DNA of 61,691 nucleotides from positions 1 through 61,691 of IMG/VR virus record IMGVR_UViG_3300027782_006460. The stretch is one strand, 5' to 3'. This document shows, piece after piece, positions 25,061-33,707 of this stretch. This stretch comes from a virus. The position numbers and the translations under genes were made by a program. Numbering within the stretch: the first letter of the stretch is position 1; every line of letters starts with the position of its first letter. Under the pieces are notes generated by a model. That model made no database searches. It was not told where the DNA came from and saw nothing but the letters and a program-made list of their open reading frames with translations.

Positions 25061-26608
25061 ATGCAAGAAAAATGTGAAATTATCAATCCTTATGATATTG
25101 GTGATATACCACAACAAACAAAAATTGTTAACTTGAATTATACAAATCAAGACTTTTATTCGATGAAAGCTAGGTTAATAAATTTTGTAAAAGAAAAATT
25201 TGGAAATAATTTCAATGATTTTGTTGAATCTAGCTTAGCCATTATGCTAATTGAAAATTTTGCATTTCTGGCAGATACTTTGTCTTTTAAAATGGATCAA
25301 ATTGCAAATGAAATTTTCATTGATACTGTAACAGAACTAGATAATATTTTCAGATTGGCAAAATTAGTTGGATACAAACCACAAGGGCCAATTGGTTCTA
25401 AAGCTTTGTTTACAGCAAGAATTACAAATATTCAAAATGCTGATTTAGTAATTGAAGCACCTTATAATTTTAATCTTGTATCAAATGGAGCACCATTAAC
25501 ATATGAATTATATCCTGCTGATTCTTTAAACAGGCCAATTTATGATGAGCCTATAGTATTAAAAGCTGGCTCTTTAATTAATTCAAATATTGTAGGTGTT
25601 GCTGGAAAAACAACTACAAGTTCATACACATCAACAGGTGAAATAAATCAAGTATTAATTTTAAATTTCACAAGTATAATTGATAATTCTGTGAGAGTTT
25701 TCATAGATGGACAAGAATGGCAAAATGTTGATTTCTTTACATCTGGAATTGCAAACAAAGAATTTATTGTCGAGTACAATTCTGATTATAGTGCAAATGT
25801 TATATTTGGAACTGGTAAGGGTGGATTAATTCCACCTTTAGGAACTAAAATTTCTGTTCAATTTAGAATTGGTGGTTCAATAAATGGAGATATTGTTACA
25901 AATTATGCAACAATAGAAGCATTGGTAAATCCTGAAGGAGTGCCATCTAGTGTTCCTGTTACATTTACAAATTATACAGCTGGTCAATTTGGATCATCAG
26001 GAGATAGCGTTGAAGACATAAGGGAAAAAATTCCCCTTTACTTACGAACTCAAAACAGAACAGTTTCAGGTCAAGATTATAAATCTTATGGAAATCTTTT
26101 CAGAACAAATTTCAATGGTATTATGGGAAAATGCAATCCTGTGTTGAGAAATTATGGTTGTGCTGCAAATATAATTGATTATTTTGTCTTAGTTAAATCA
26201 GGATTAAATAATTTACAACAAGCCAATAGTCAATTTAAATCTGAACTTACAGATGCTTTGGATGATGTTAAAATGTTTACAGATTCTATCTGCATCAAAG
26301 ATGGAGAAATTCTTCTAGTTGATGTCTTAATAGAAGTTACAGTAGATAGATTTTACAAAAAATTTGAAGATGAATTAAAAGCATCAATGCAATCTAAAAT
26401 TGACATCTTTTTCAATTTAAATAATTGGGATTATGGTGAATCTTTAAGTGATGTAGACATAATACAATCTCTTTCAGATTTCAAACAACCCAAAAGTTTT
26501 GAAATTTCATTCAATACAATTTCTGAATCTAATTTAAAATTAGTCACAACAAAATATTATGAAATAATAAGACCAGAAAACACTACCATTTCTTTTACAT
26601 ATGTGTGA
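25061..26608 (+). CDS. baseplate wedge protein, gp6/baseplate J-like
   Basis: A 515-residue protein. The N-terminus (NLNYTNQDFYSMKARLINFV, then a helical FADTLSFKMDQIANEIFIDTV stretch) is the usual beginning of gp6/J wedge proteins. The central part (about 270-330) has the GGSINGDIV and NRTVSGQDYKS motifs of the J family, and the C-terminal domain is alpha/beta. It directly follows the gp25-like gene, as in most contractile tails. It ends in a coupled overlap with the next gene. Known role: dimeric wedge that forms the iris of the baseplate. Confidence 0.85.
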   Translation: MQEKCEIINPYDIGDIPQQTKIVNLNYTNQDFYSMKARLINFVKEKFGNNFNDFVESSLAIMLIENFAFLADTLSFKMDQIANEIFIDTVTELDNIFRLAKLVGYKPQGPIGSKALFTARITNIQNADLVIEAPYNFNLVSNGAPLTYELYPADSLNRPIYDEPIVLKAGSLINSNIVGVAGKTTTSSYTSTGEINQVLILNFTSIIDNSVRVFIDGQEWQNVDFFTSGIANKEFIVEYNSDYSANVIFGTGKGGLIPPLGTKISVQFRIGGSINGDIVTNYATIEALVNPEGVPSSVPVTFTNYTAGQFGSSGDSVEDIREKIPLYLRTQNRTVSGQDYKSYGNLFRTNFNGIMGKCNPVLRNYGCAANIIDYFVLVKSGLNNLQQANSQFKSELTDALDDVKMFTDSICIKDGEILLVDVLIEVTVDRFYKKFEDELKASMQSKIDIFFNLNNWDYGESLSDVDIIQSLSDFKQPKSFEISFNTISESNLKLVTTKYYEIIRPENTTISFTYV

Positions 26609-29600
26609 AAATGAACGAAAAATATTATTACGAAAAACCTAAAGTTTCTGACACAATAATTTTTGACATTTACACCCCAGATGTAAATTGTTGTTTTAAT
26701 GCTGATCCATTTGAAATTGTAAATGTAAAAGTTTACTTTGTTGAAAGAAATTTCAGCAATGATTTTTACACACAGATATCTGCAAATACTGCTTCGCCAG
26801 AATTAGAAAAAAATTACTTGGAAAAAGCACAATTAGTTTGTACTGATCCAGAAAATACTGATTATGCAAATGAATTAAAAACAGCTAAGGCATTACTTTT
26901 AAATTCAAGTAATTTTTCAAATTTGCAATTTGACAACTTAATTGCTGTTGCTGTTTTCGGTTCAGAAGAAAATCCAGTATGGGAATCTAGTAATCCAAAT
27001 GATTCTATTCTCTATAAAGTCAATGATGTTAACAGCAATATACTTTATGGCCACTTTAGATTAAAATTTAAAAAAGATAATTTGAGAGAAGGAGATTATT
27101 TTTTAGCTTGGAATTGGCGACCTAATGTTTCTCTACAAAAATTATCATCTAGTTTGTTTTTTTCTTTATCTTCTGATTCTTACAAATATTTAATTCCCGC
27201 TAATTTTATAACAGATAAAAACAAATATCCTGATTTGCTAAACAGGTATATGCCAGAAGTTTACAAACAACAATTAAGTCCTACAGACATATCTCCAGAA
27301 GTTTTAAATAATTTTAATTTAGCAGTTGGCGATTCTTTTGCCGTATTAGAAAATTTAACAAATAATATTTCAGGATTGCTGGATTACAACTTAATTCCAG
27401 AATATTTTCTTGCATATTTAGGAAACCTTTACAGATTAAGTTTTTCATCAAATGATCCAATTAGGTGGAGAAGACAAATAGCAAAAGCGGTTCCTAATTT
27501 TAAAATGAAGGGAACATTAAAAGGATTAAAATCAGCACTTGGAGATGCTGGCATAAATTTAGAAAAACTCACACAATTGTATCAAGTGTATTCAAAATAT
27601 ACTTGGACAGATGTCTTTTATATTTTAAATCCTCAAACTGAATTTGAATTGTCTAAAGTAAGTTTGCCAATAAATTCTGATAATTTTAAAGTACATCTTA
27701 GAGAAGGTTCTGGAGAATTCATAGAACAACCTTTAAGTTATATCAGCATTGAAACATTTAATTTTTTAAGTATTTTAACATGGACTGGGCCAAGTCTCAA
27801 AAACACAGACACAATAAAAATATTGTACCAAATAAAACAAATTAATGATCCTGTTGAGCAAACTATAGAAAACTATTTGAGATATTTATCTCTAGCAGAC
27901 TTCAGGGATGATTTAAATGTTACCTATCCTCCTAAAAATTGGAATGCAAAAGTTATAGCAGAAGATGATGTTTTCTTAAATGAAGTTATTCCAAATAAAA
28001 ATCCTTTTAACGAACCAATAGTTTTTGGTCAAATTAGAACTGATTTTGCTTATTCTGAAAACATTTATAACATGGATGAATACAATGGTTCGTTACGAGA
28101 TAGTAATAATCCATGTGATATAGATAAAAATTTTATTGACCCCTGTAGTGGATTTATTACAACATTGTTCAATTGTGATTTAACTATTGAAGATTTAAAT
28201 CCAGAAAGAATTAATGAAGCTCTTCAAGTAATAAAAGAAAACAAACCTTTTCATGCAATATTACATTCGTTAAATTATTCTGGATTATTAAATGAATACA
28301 TTCTTCCTCCAGAAGAAAACATTGAAATATTAATAAGTTATTTTGGAACAGAAAATCTTTTAGCTAATTATCCACAAACACTTTTCAACAGAGATATGTT
28401 TTTAGGATTAACAACAAGACAAGTGACTAGATCAGTACTTGCTTCACAAATTAATTTAGGAACTGATTCAGTTATAGGCTTTAATCAAAAAATTGTTCTT
28501 TATTCTCCCTTGATTAATTTTGCAAATTTGACTGTTACCAATAGACCAAATACATATTTAGAAATTTTATCACCTTCTCCAAATCAAGGAGTTTATACTG
28601 TATTAAATCCAGAAAAGAATTACATTGAGATTTACGAACAAGCTTTATTAACACAACCAATAAATCAATCTCAATTTGCATATAGATTAAGTAATGCAAT
28701 TTATTCTGGCACAGACATAAATGTCACACAAAGAAATATTTTCATATTCTCTGATGTTTTCTTGAAAAATTATATATTAGATAACAATGTTGAATCAGAA
28801 GAAACAAACCCATTAAATCCTTGGAAAATAAAATATTATACATCTTATCCAAGTACTTATAATGTTTATATTATAAGTGCAATTAATCCTGATGGAAGTG
28901 TTGTGCTGAAAGATGATAATACATTGCCCCCACTTACACAATCATTAAGTATAAACAATATTAACTACGAACTATTAAATTCAAACAATGATTCGATTTA
29001 CACTTCATTTGATGGAAATCTATTTTGTTTTAACAATGGAATAGTAACAGTTAACGATGGGAATTTTGGGGATGCTAAAGAAAGATTGAAAATTGGAAAT
29101 TACTTTTATTATTCTTTATTAAATGAACAATATCAAATTGTAGAATATGGTTTTGAAGAAAATGTATTTGTGGTTTGTTCTTGGAATAATGGAAATGTTA
29201 CAGGTCAATCTGGCAAAGTATTAAATAGAATTGTAGAAGAAACAACTGGTAATTTAAGTTATAAAGGCATGGTAATTGAGAAGCCTACCAGTATGTTAGA
29301 AATTGAAAATCCCAATTCTGTGGATGCTGTTGAAAACAATCAATTCAAAGAAAACTTTATATTGGTAATCGATGATAATTTATATAAAATAGAAGATTAT
29401 TATTCAGAAGGAGCTACAGATTATTTGATATTGGGTGGATTAAAACTAGATTTAACAACACAATTAGCTGGTGGAACATCTCTTTCTGTCAACTCAATTC
29501 AATTGACAAAAAATGAGTATGCATTTCAGAATAATAAATATAAAAAAGTTGTAAATGAATCTTTTCAAGCAAATCACACTAATAAAATTACCAATGTTAC

Positions 29601-30081
29601 ATTAGAAAATACTCCTGTTGTAGCAGGAAGCGTAAATGGTAGAATATATTACAGGCAATCAATCATTCAAACTTTTTCAATAAGTCCTTCTGGAATTTTT
29701 AAATTTAACGATGTTAATACAAATTATTCTAGGGTAATATCTGGAGAAATTGTATTTTCCACAGGCCAAATTTTATTTTCTTGGAGCAGCATACCTACAA
29801 ATTATTTTTTTGAAATTGACTATGAATACAGCACACAAGAAAATTCTACTGTTTGTTCCGTAGATAAAACTGGTTTTGATGAAATAACTGGTGTTGATGA
29901 AAATAATATGGTGCTAAACATTTGTAATTCAAGTTCATTTGCATTCGGAGCAAATTTTATTTCTTCTTTGGAAAAACAAGGGGAAAATAGCAAGATCAAT
30001 GATATTATAAAGCAAGAAGAAAATATTGGTTTTAAAATAGAAACAGTTGATGGCCAAACATTTGAAGGAAATTTAACATGA
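26605..30081 (+). CDS. large baseplate wedge protein with tail protein I (gpI) domain, gp7-like
   Basis: An 1158-residue protein. Residues about 215-325 contain the P2 gpI-type fold: LNRYMPEVYKQQL, LIPEYFLAYLGNLYRLSF, RWRRQIAKAVPNFKMKGT, and LGDAGINLEKL. Long beta-rich extensions follow, so the protein is the size of T4 gp7 (about 1030) rather than P2 gpI (about 176). The start is GTG 26605 (overlapping the previous stop) or ATG 26611; neither has a clear ribosome site, so coupling is likely. Order J then I is as in other contractile tails. The C-terminus may carry fibre attachment. Confidence 0.75.
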   Translation: MKMNEKYYYEKPKVSDTIIFDIYTPDVNCCFNADPFEIVNVKVYFVERNFSNDFYTQISANTASPELEKNYLEKAQLVCTDPENTDYANELKTAKALLLNSSNFSNLQFDNLIAVAVFGSEENPVWESSNPNDSILYKVNDVNSNILYGHFRLKFKKDNLREGDYFLAWNWRPNVSLQKLSSSLFFSLSSDSYKYLIPANFITDKNKYPDLLNRYMPEVYKQQLSPTDISPEVLNNFNLAVGDSFAVLENLTNNISGLLDYNLIPEYFLAYLGNLYRLSFSSNDPIRWRRQIAKAVPNFKMKGTLKGLKSALGDAGINLEKLTQLYQVYSKYTWTDVFYILNPQTEFELSKVSLPINSDNFKVHLREGSGEFIEQPLSYISIETFNFLSILTWTGPSLKNTDTIKILYQIKQINDPVEQTIENYLRYLSLADFRDDLNVTYPPKNWNAKVIAEDDVFLNEVIPNKNPFNEPIVFGQIRTDFAYSENIYNMDEYNGSLRDSNNPCDIDKNFIDPCSGFITTLFNCDLTIEDLNPERINEALQVIKENKPFHAILHSLNYSGLLNEYILPPEENIEILISYFGTENLLANYPQTLFNRDMFLGLTTRQVTRSVLASQINLGTDSVIGFNQKIVLYSPLINFANLTVTNRPNTYLEILSPSPNQGVYTVLNPEKNYIEIYEQALLTQPINQSQFAYRLSNAIYSGTDINVTQRNIFIFSDVFLKNYILDNNVESEETNPLNPWKIKYYTSYPSTYNVYIISAINPDGSVVLKDDNTLPPLTQSLSINNINYELLNSNNDSIYTSFDGNLFCFNNGIVTVNDGNFGDAKERLKIGNYFYYSLLNEQYQIVEYGFEENVFVVCSWNNGNVTGQSGKVLNRIVEETTGNLSYKGMVIEKPTSMLEIENPNSVDAVENNQFKENFILVIDDNLYKIEDYYSEGATDYLILGGLKLDLTTQLAGGTSLSVNSIQLTKNEYAFQNNKYKKVVNESFQANHTNKITNVTLENTPVVAGSVNGRIYYRQSIIQTFSISPSGIFKFNDVNTNYSRVISGEIVFSTGQILFSWSSIPTNYFFEIDYEYSTQENSTVCSVDKTGFDEITGVDENNMVLNICNSSSFAFGANFISSLEKQGENSKINDIIKQEENIGFKIETVDGQTFEGNLT

Positions 30082-30587
30082 GCGAAATTAATTCTAACAT
30101 TCAATCAATAGGCTATGGAGAAATTACCATCGAAGATAAGAATGGTAATAAAACAATAAAGCCTTTCAAAAATGCCATTTTAAAAACTGGCAGGGAAGCA
30201 ATCATTAAGGCCTTAACTCATACCCTACAAGCTTGTTCTAATACAAGTGGACAGTTTGAGTATGCTTTTCCTTTTTTCGTAAAAAACATGCTTTTTGGAA
30301 ACGGTGGTGAAGTTGGCGGTGTTCCAAGAGCAGTAAATGCAAATCAAAATGGCATGTACGGAATTACAGTAGCAACAAAACAAGTTAATTCTTTGATAAA
30401 TCCAAATAATTCAAGCCAAGCAATTTTTACAGCAGTACTAGGCTTTAATGATGGCAATGGATATTCAATTAGTGAAATTGGGCTGCAAATGGGAAGTAAT
30501 GATTTGTATTCGTTATCAACTTTTAGTGGAATAGCAAAAACAAGTCAAATTCAAATTACATTCAGTTGGAATATCAATATTTTGTAA
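30078..30587 (+). CDS. baseplate/tail-fibre-associated structural protein
   Basis: A 169-residue protein. The C-terminus, YSISEIGLQMGSNDLYSL, then FSGIAKTSQIQITFSW, has the pattern of phage baseplate/tail proteins that end in 'EIGL ... F ... KT ... FTW', which are found next to gpI-like genes. The start overlaps the previous stop as ATGA. It is probably a connector between the gp7/I-like protein and the fibres that follow; this is inferred from the pattern and the neighbours. Confidence 0.6.
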   Translation: MSEINSNIQSIGYGEITIEDKNGNKTIKPFKNAILKTGREAIIKALTHTLQACSNTSGQFEYAFPFFVKNMLFGNGGEVGGVPRAVNANQNGMYGITVATKQVNSLINPNNSSQAIFTAVLGFNDGNGYSISEIGLQMGSNDLYSLSTFSGIAKTSQIQITFSWNINIL

Positions 30588-30604
30588 TTTATTTAAGCAA
30601 AAGT

Positions 30605-30612
30605 AATAAATA
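30605..30612 (+). promoter_or_regulatory. T4-late-like promoter box AATAAATA, 4 nt before ATG
   Basis: AATAAATA-AAAT-ATG, with no Shine-Dalgarno sequence, lies in the 29-nt gap before the 263-residue gene. It is identical in box and spacer to the minus-strand element at 8821-8828. Confidence 0.5.
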
Positions 30613-30616
30613 AAAT

Positions 30617-31408
30617 ATGCCAAATATTAATTTATTCCCGATACCGACATTTACTGGTATTGAACCATACCACTTTCTTTATGACAATCTTCCAATTTCA
30701 ACTATTGCAATTCGTGAAGATGTAATTAGTGATGCAGTTGACAGAAATACCGAAATTTTAAATTTTTCTGCTGGTAGTAGATTAGACTTAACAGCTAGAT
30801 TAAATCAAAGTTTAACAGCTAATGGAAATTTAATTGCATCTGAAGTTGACAATACACTTCATAATATTGGACACCATACAGATGGAAGTTACAATAGTAT
30901 TGATTATGTAAGAATGGAATTGTCCGAAAGACAAAAATTAAACTTAATCCAAAATGAAGCAAATAAATTAACAATAGAGTTTGAAAGCATTAGCAATGCT
31001 GTTTATTTTCCAAATGGAAATATAAAATTTAATAATAGCAACTCGTTAGAATGGATAGTTACAAGTCCAAATAATATTACAGCAGAACTGAAGTTCCCTA
31101 TAGAAGCTGCACATCAACATTACTACGCAGTTACTCCAACATCAACATATTTAGTACCCGATTATAGAAACTATACTACTGGATTATCAAAGCCAATAAT
31201 AGAAAATTCACTAAGAGTTTTCATAAATGGTGTTCAAATTTATAGTGATATTGAAAATTACAGGCCTTCTTATGAACCAAATACTACTAACACATGGGTA
31301 TCTAACAAATTTACTGTTAATGTAGATTTAATTGGTTTTTATTTGGAATATGCATTATCACCTTATGATGTAATCAAAATTGATTTTGATGTTTCATTAA
31401 TTCCATAA
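30617..31408 (+). CDS. putative tail fibre/baseplate structural protein
   Basis: A 263-residue protein. The N-terminal 100 residues include AIREDVISDAVDRNTEIL and an LTARLNQSLTANGNL region of trimeric-fibre character; a histidine-containing DNTLHNIGHHTDGSY follows; the C-terminal domain is beta-rich (SLRVFINGVQIY). There is no enzyme motif. It lacks a ribosome site but has AATAAATA 4 nt before ATG. It is separated from the following gene by a short hairpin-containing gap. It is a fibre candidate by composition and position. Confidence 0.55.
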   Translation: MPNINLFPIPTFTGIEPYHFLYDNLPISTIAIREDVISDAVDRNTEILNFSAGSRLDLTARLNQSLTANGNLIASEVDNTLHNIGHHTDGSYNSIDYVRMELSERQKLNLIQNEANKLTIEFESISNAVYFPNGNIKFNNSNSLEWIVTSPNNITAELKFPIEAAHQHYYAVTPTSTYLVPDYRNYTTGLSKPIIENSLRVFINGVQIYSDIENYRPSYEPNTTNTWVSNKFTVNVDLIGFYLEYALSPYDVIKIDFDVSLIP

Positions 31409-31443
31409 ATTATATTGATTTATCATTGCCAATCAATTATAAT
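31409..31443. other. inverted repeat upstream of 31465 gene
   Basis: The arms attatattgatt (31409-31420) and aatcaattataat (31431-31443) pair with one bulge around a 10-nt loop. There is no T tract, so it is more likely an RNA 5'/3' end structure than a terminator. Confidence 0.3.
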
Positions 31444-31464
31444 AATAAATTAAAAGGAGTTATT

Positions 31465-31974
31465 ATGATTAATTGGCCAAAAAAATTAGATGTTTGTATT
31501 TCAGTAGTTTCTTTAGATGGCAATCAAAATAGCATCAAAGAAACATTGTTCCACCACAAAGATATTTTTGCAGAATACGACAAACAAATAATTACCAATA
31601 CGGAAATCGATTGTGATTATAAACTTACAGTTGTACAAAGCAAAGAAAAATTTGTGTTGTTTGACAAAGCAATTACCCAAAGTACTAAAGATTGGTGTTT
31701 CATAGTACTAAGTGGATTGCATTTGCCAAAATCAATTATAAGAAAATTTTCAGATTTTGTTAAATCTGAAAAAGATATAATCTTTCCTGTTAAAAACAGA
31801 TTATGGGATTTTTTAAAAAACCCAATTGAATGTTTACTTATAAATAAAAATTTTTACAACGAAATTGGATTTTTCGGCAAAGAAAATCCTGAAGATGTTA
31901 TTAAACTATTATGGGCAAATGGTGCAATTAAACTTGGTGGAACTTTTAAATCAATAGTAGGAGTTAAATTTTGA
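31465..31974 (+). CDS. hypothetical protein, weakly GT-A-like
   Basis: A 169-residue protein starting at ATG 31465 with AAAGGAG 5 nt upstream; a longer in-frame start (31426) has no ribosome site. KKLDVCISVVSLDGNQ and the later IECLLINKNFYNEIGFFG resemble the first strand and the 'm-x-h-r-x-x-f-x-x-x-G-x-F' part of GT2-like folds, but no DxD motif is obvious. It could be a degenerate glycosyltransferase fold used structurally. It overlaps the next gene as TTGA. Confidence 0.45.
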   Translation: MINWPKKLDVCISVVSLDGNQNSIKETLFHHKDIFAEYDKQIITNTEIDCDYKLTVVQSKEKFVLFDKAITQSTKDWCFIVLSGLHLPKSIIRKFSDFVKSEKDIIFPVKNRLWDFLKNPIECLLINKNFYNEIGFFGKENPEDVIKLLWANGAIKLGGTFKSIVGVKF

Positions 31975-32651
31975 CCGAATTAACAGTAACTGATCAAGCT
32001 GAAAATATTCTTAAAACAGTTGATCTTAAAGATAGGCATTCCTACTACCAACTAGGACATTTTGTGTTGGGAAAAGAACCAACAATTCAATCTAAGCTAT
32101 GGCAATGTGTTAGAGAAATATCACCTAGATTAGAAACTTTAATAGCATTAGAAGAAGAAATCATACATTTTGATGAAAATTACGAAATACTTGAAGTAAA
32201 AATTAAAATTTTAGAAAGTAAGATTAAAAATTTAAATAAAAACATTAAAATTGAAAATAATCACCTTAAATCTAAAATTGTTGAAATAAAGAAAAAAAGA
32301 TTAGAAAGAACAAACAATAAAAAAGATATAATAAAAGAAAAACTACTTAAAAAGAAAAGAATGATTGAAGAAGAGCTAATTTTCTTTGTTAAAAACTTTT
32401 CTGAATTAGAAAAAATAGAAAAAATTAAAAATTGGGATGATTTTAATCTTCAAAACGAACTTTGGTCTGCAAAATTAGGATCAGAAATTAATTTGAGATT
32501 GTTATTAAACCTACCAACTGATTTAGAACTTTGCAAAACTGTTTTAGCTTTGCCAGATAACAATCAAATAAAACTTCAACTTGTAAATTCATTAAAAAAC
32601 ATACAAGACAAGCTTGTGCAAGTTAACAAAGAAAACACAAAAACCAATTAA
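31971..32651 (+). CDS. coiled-coil hypothetical protein
   Basis: A 226-residue protein starting at TTG 31971, whose start overlaps the previous stop (TTGA). The N-terminal part, SYYQLGHFVLGKEPTIQSKL, then WQCVREI, looks globular; residues about 60-130 form a long Lys/Glu/Ile coiled coil; a short helical domain follows (LPTDLELCKTVLALP). No family is recognised. Position suggests a fibre-assembly chaperone or virion protein, but that is speculation. Confidence 0.5.
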   Translation: MTELTVTDQAENILKTVDLKDRHSYYQLGHFVLGKEPTIQSKLWQCVREISPRLETLIALEEEIIHFDENYEILEVKIKILESKIKNLNKNIKIENNHLKSKIVEIKKKRLERTNNKKDIIKEKLLKKKRMIEEELIFFVKNFSELEKIEKIKNWDDFNLQNELWSAKLGSEINLRLLLNLPTDLELCKTVLALPDNNQIKLQLVNSLKNIQDKLVQVNKENTKTN

Positions 32652-32668
32652 ATTAAATAGAGTTTAAA

Positions 32669-32676
32669 TATAAATA
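32669..32676 (+). promoter_or_regulatory. exact T4-late consensus TATAAATA, 4 nt before ATG
   Basis: TATAAATA-TATT-ATG stands before the first PKD paralogue, with no ribosome site in between. This is an exact match to the T4 late promoter consensus and has the same 4-nt spacing as the other boxes. Confidence 0.55.
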
Positions 32677-32680
32677 TATT

Positions 32681-33706
32681 ATGTCGTTACAAAAAATATC
32701 ATCATATGATCCCTATTACCAAACAGGATATTTGTCTGACTTCCCTTTAAATATTGATTCGTATCAAACATTATTTGAAGCTAGAAATTTAGCTGAAGGA
32801 AAATTGAAAATTGGTATAGGCATGGGTTCTAAAAAAATCACAATTGAAGATGCCACTAATTTTCCATCTCAAGGAATTTTAAAAATAGGATCTTTAAAAT
32901 CAAAAGATGGAATAAGTGAGTTTGTTTATTATTTTAAAAAAACAGACAATACATTTATGGATCTTGTTAGAGGATTTCAAAACAGTAGAATTTTACAATG
33001 GCCAAAAGACACACCAGTTTATTCAGGGGTTTTTGCAGAACATCATAATTCCATCAAAGATGCTGTATTAAACATTGAAAATAAATTAGGTAAAAAATCA
33101 GAACCATTAGAGCAATCTTTAAATGGCATTTTGAATGCATTAGAAACAATTATTTTAAATCCAAAACCAATATTTAGAGCACATCCTATATCTGGCTCCC
33201 CTCCATTTAAAGTTAATTTTAAAAATTACACACTTGGTAAAGGCAATAAATATTTTTGGGATTTTGGAGATACTTCCACTTCTTCAGAAGAAAACCCTAT
33301 TCATACTTATAGAGAAGAAGGCTTATTTACTGTTCAATTAAATGTTATTAATAGTTTAGGTGGACAAGGAATTATCACAAAAGCAAATTATATAAATTCA
33401 AACATTGAACAAAAAGCTCCTTTCTTTTATGTTATTCCTAGAGTTGGTGGCATTTCAAAATCAACTGCCCAAAAATTAAGTATTACTCCAACTACCTTTA
33501 CTTTTGTTGATCAAACTGATTTAAATATAGTAAACAGATTCTTTTCATTTGGTGATGGTGTAACTGAAAATTATATAGATCCAAACATCCATGTTGTAAC
33601 TCATCAATATCAAGAACCTGGTACATATCAACCTTATCTTTTAGATACTCTAGAATCACAAAATGTGAAAAGTGTTTATCTCCAACAAGAATTAATTGTG
33701 AGTTAA
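32681..33706 (+). CDS. PKD-domain virion protein, fibre paralogue 1
   Basis: A 341-residue protein. Residues 1-150 form a domain shared with the next two genes, ending in AEHHNSIKDAVLNIENKLG. A PKD domain follows (about 163-245) with the typical YFWDFGDTSTSSEENPIHTY core, and a second degenerate one (about 255-335, FFSFGDGVTENY). PKD domains are Ig-like beta sandwiches common in phage adhesins and virion surface proteins. It begins after an exact TATAAATA box and is 1 nt from the second paralogue. Probable role: tail fibre or tail-surface protein. Confidence 0.7.
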   Translation: MSLQKISSYDPYYQTGYLSDFPLNIDSYQTLFEARNLAEGKLKIGIGMGSKKITIEDATNFPSQGILKIGSLKSKDGISEFVYYFKKTDNTFMDLVRGFQNSRILQWPKDTPVYSGVFAEHHNSIKDAVLNIENKLGKKSEPLEQSLNGILNALETIILNPKPIFRAHPISGSPPFKVNFKNYTLGKGNKYFWDFGDTSTSSEENPIHTYREEGLFTVQLNVINSLGGQGIITKANYINSNIEQKAPFFYVIPRVGGISKSTAQKLSITPTTFTFVDQTDLNIVNRFFSFGDGVTENYIDPNIHVVTHQYQEPGTYQPYLLDTLESQNVKSVYLQQELIVS

Positions 33707-33707
33707 A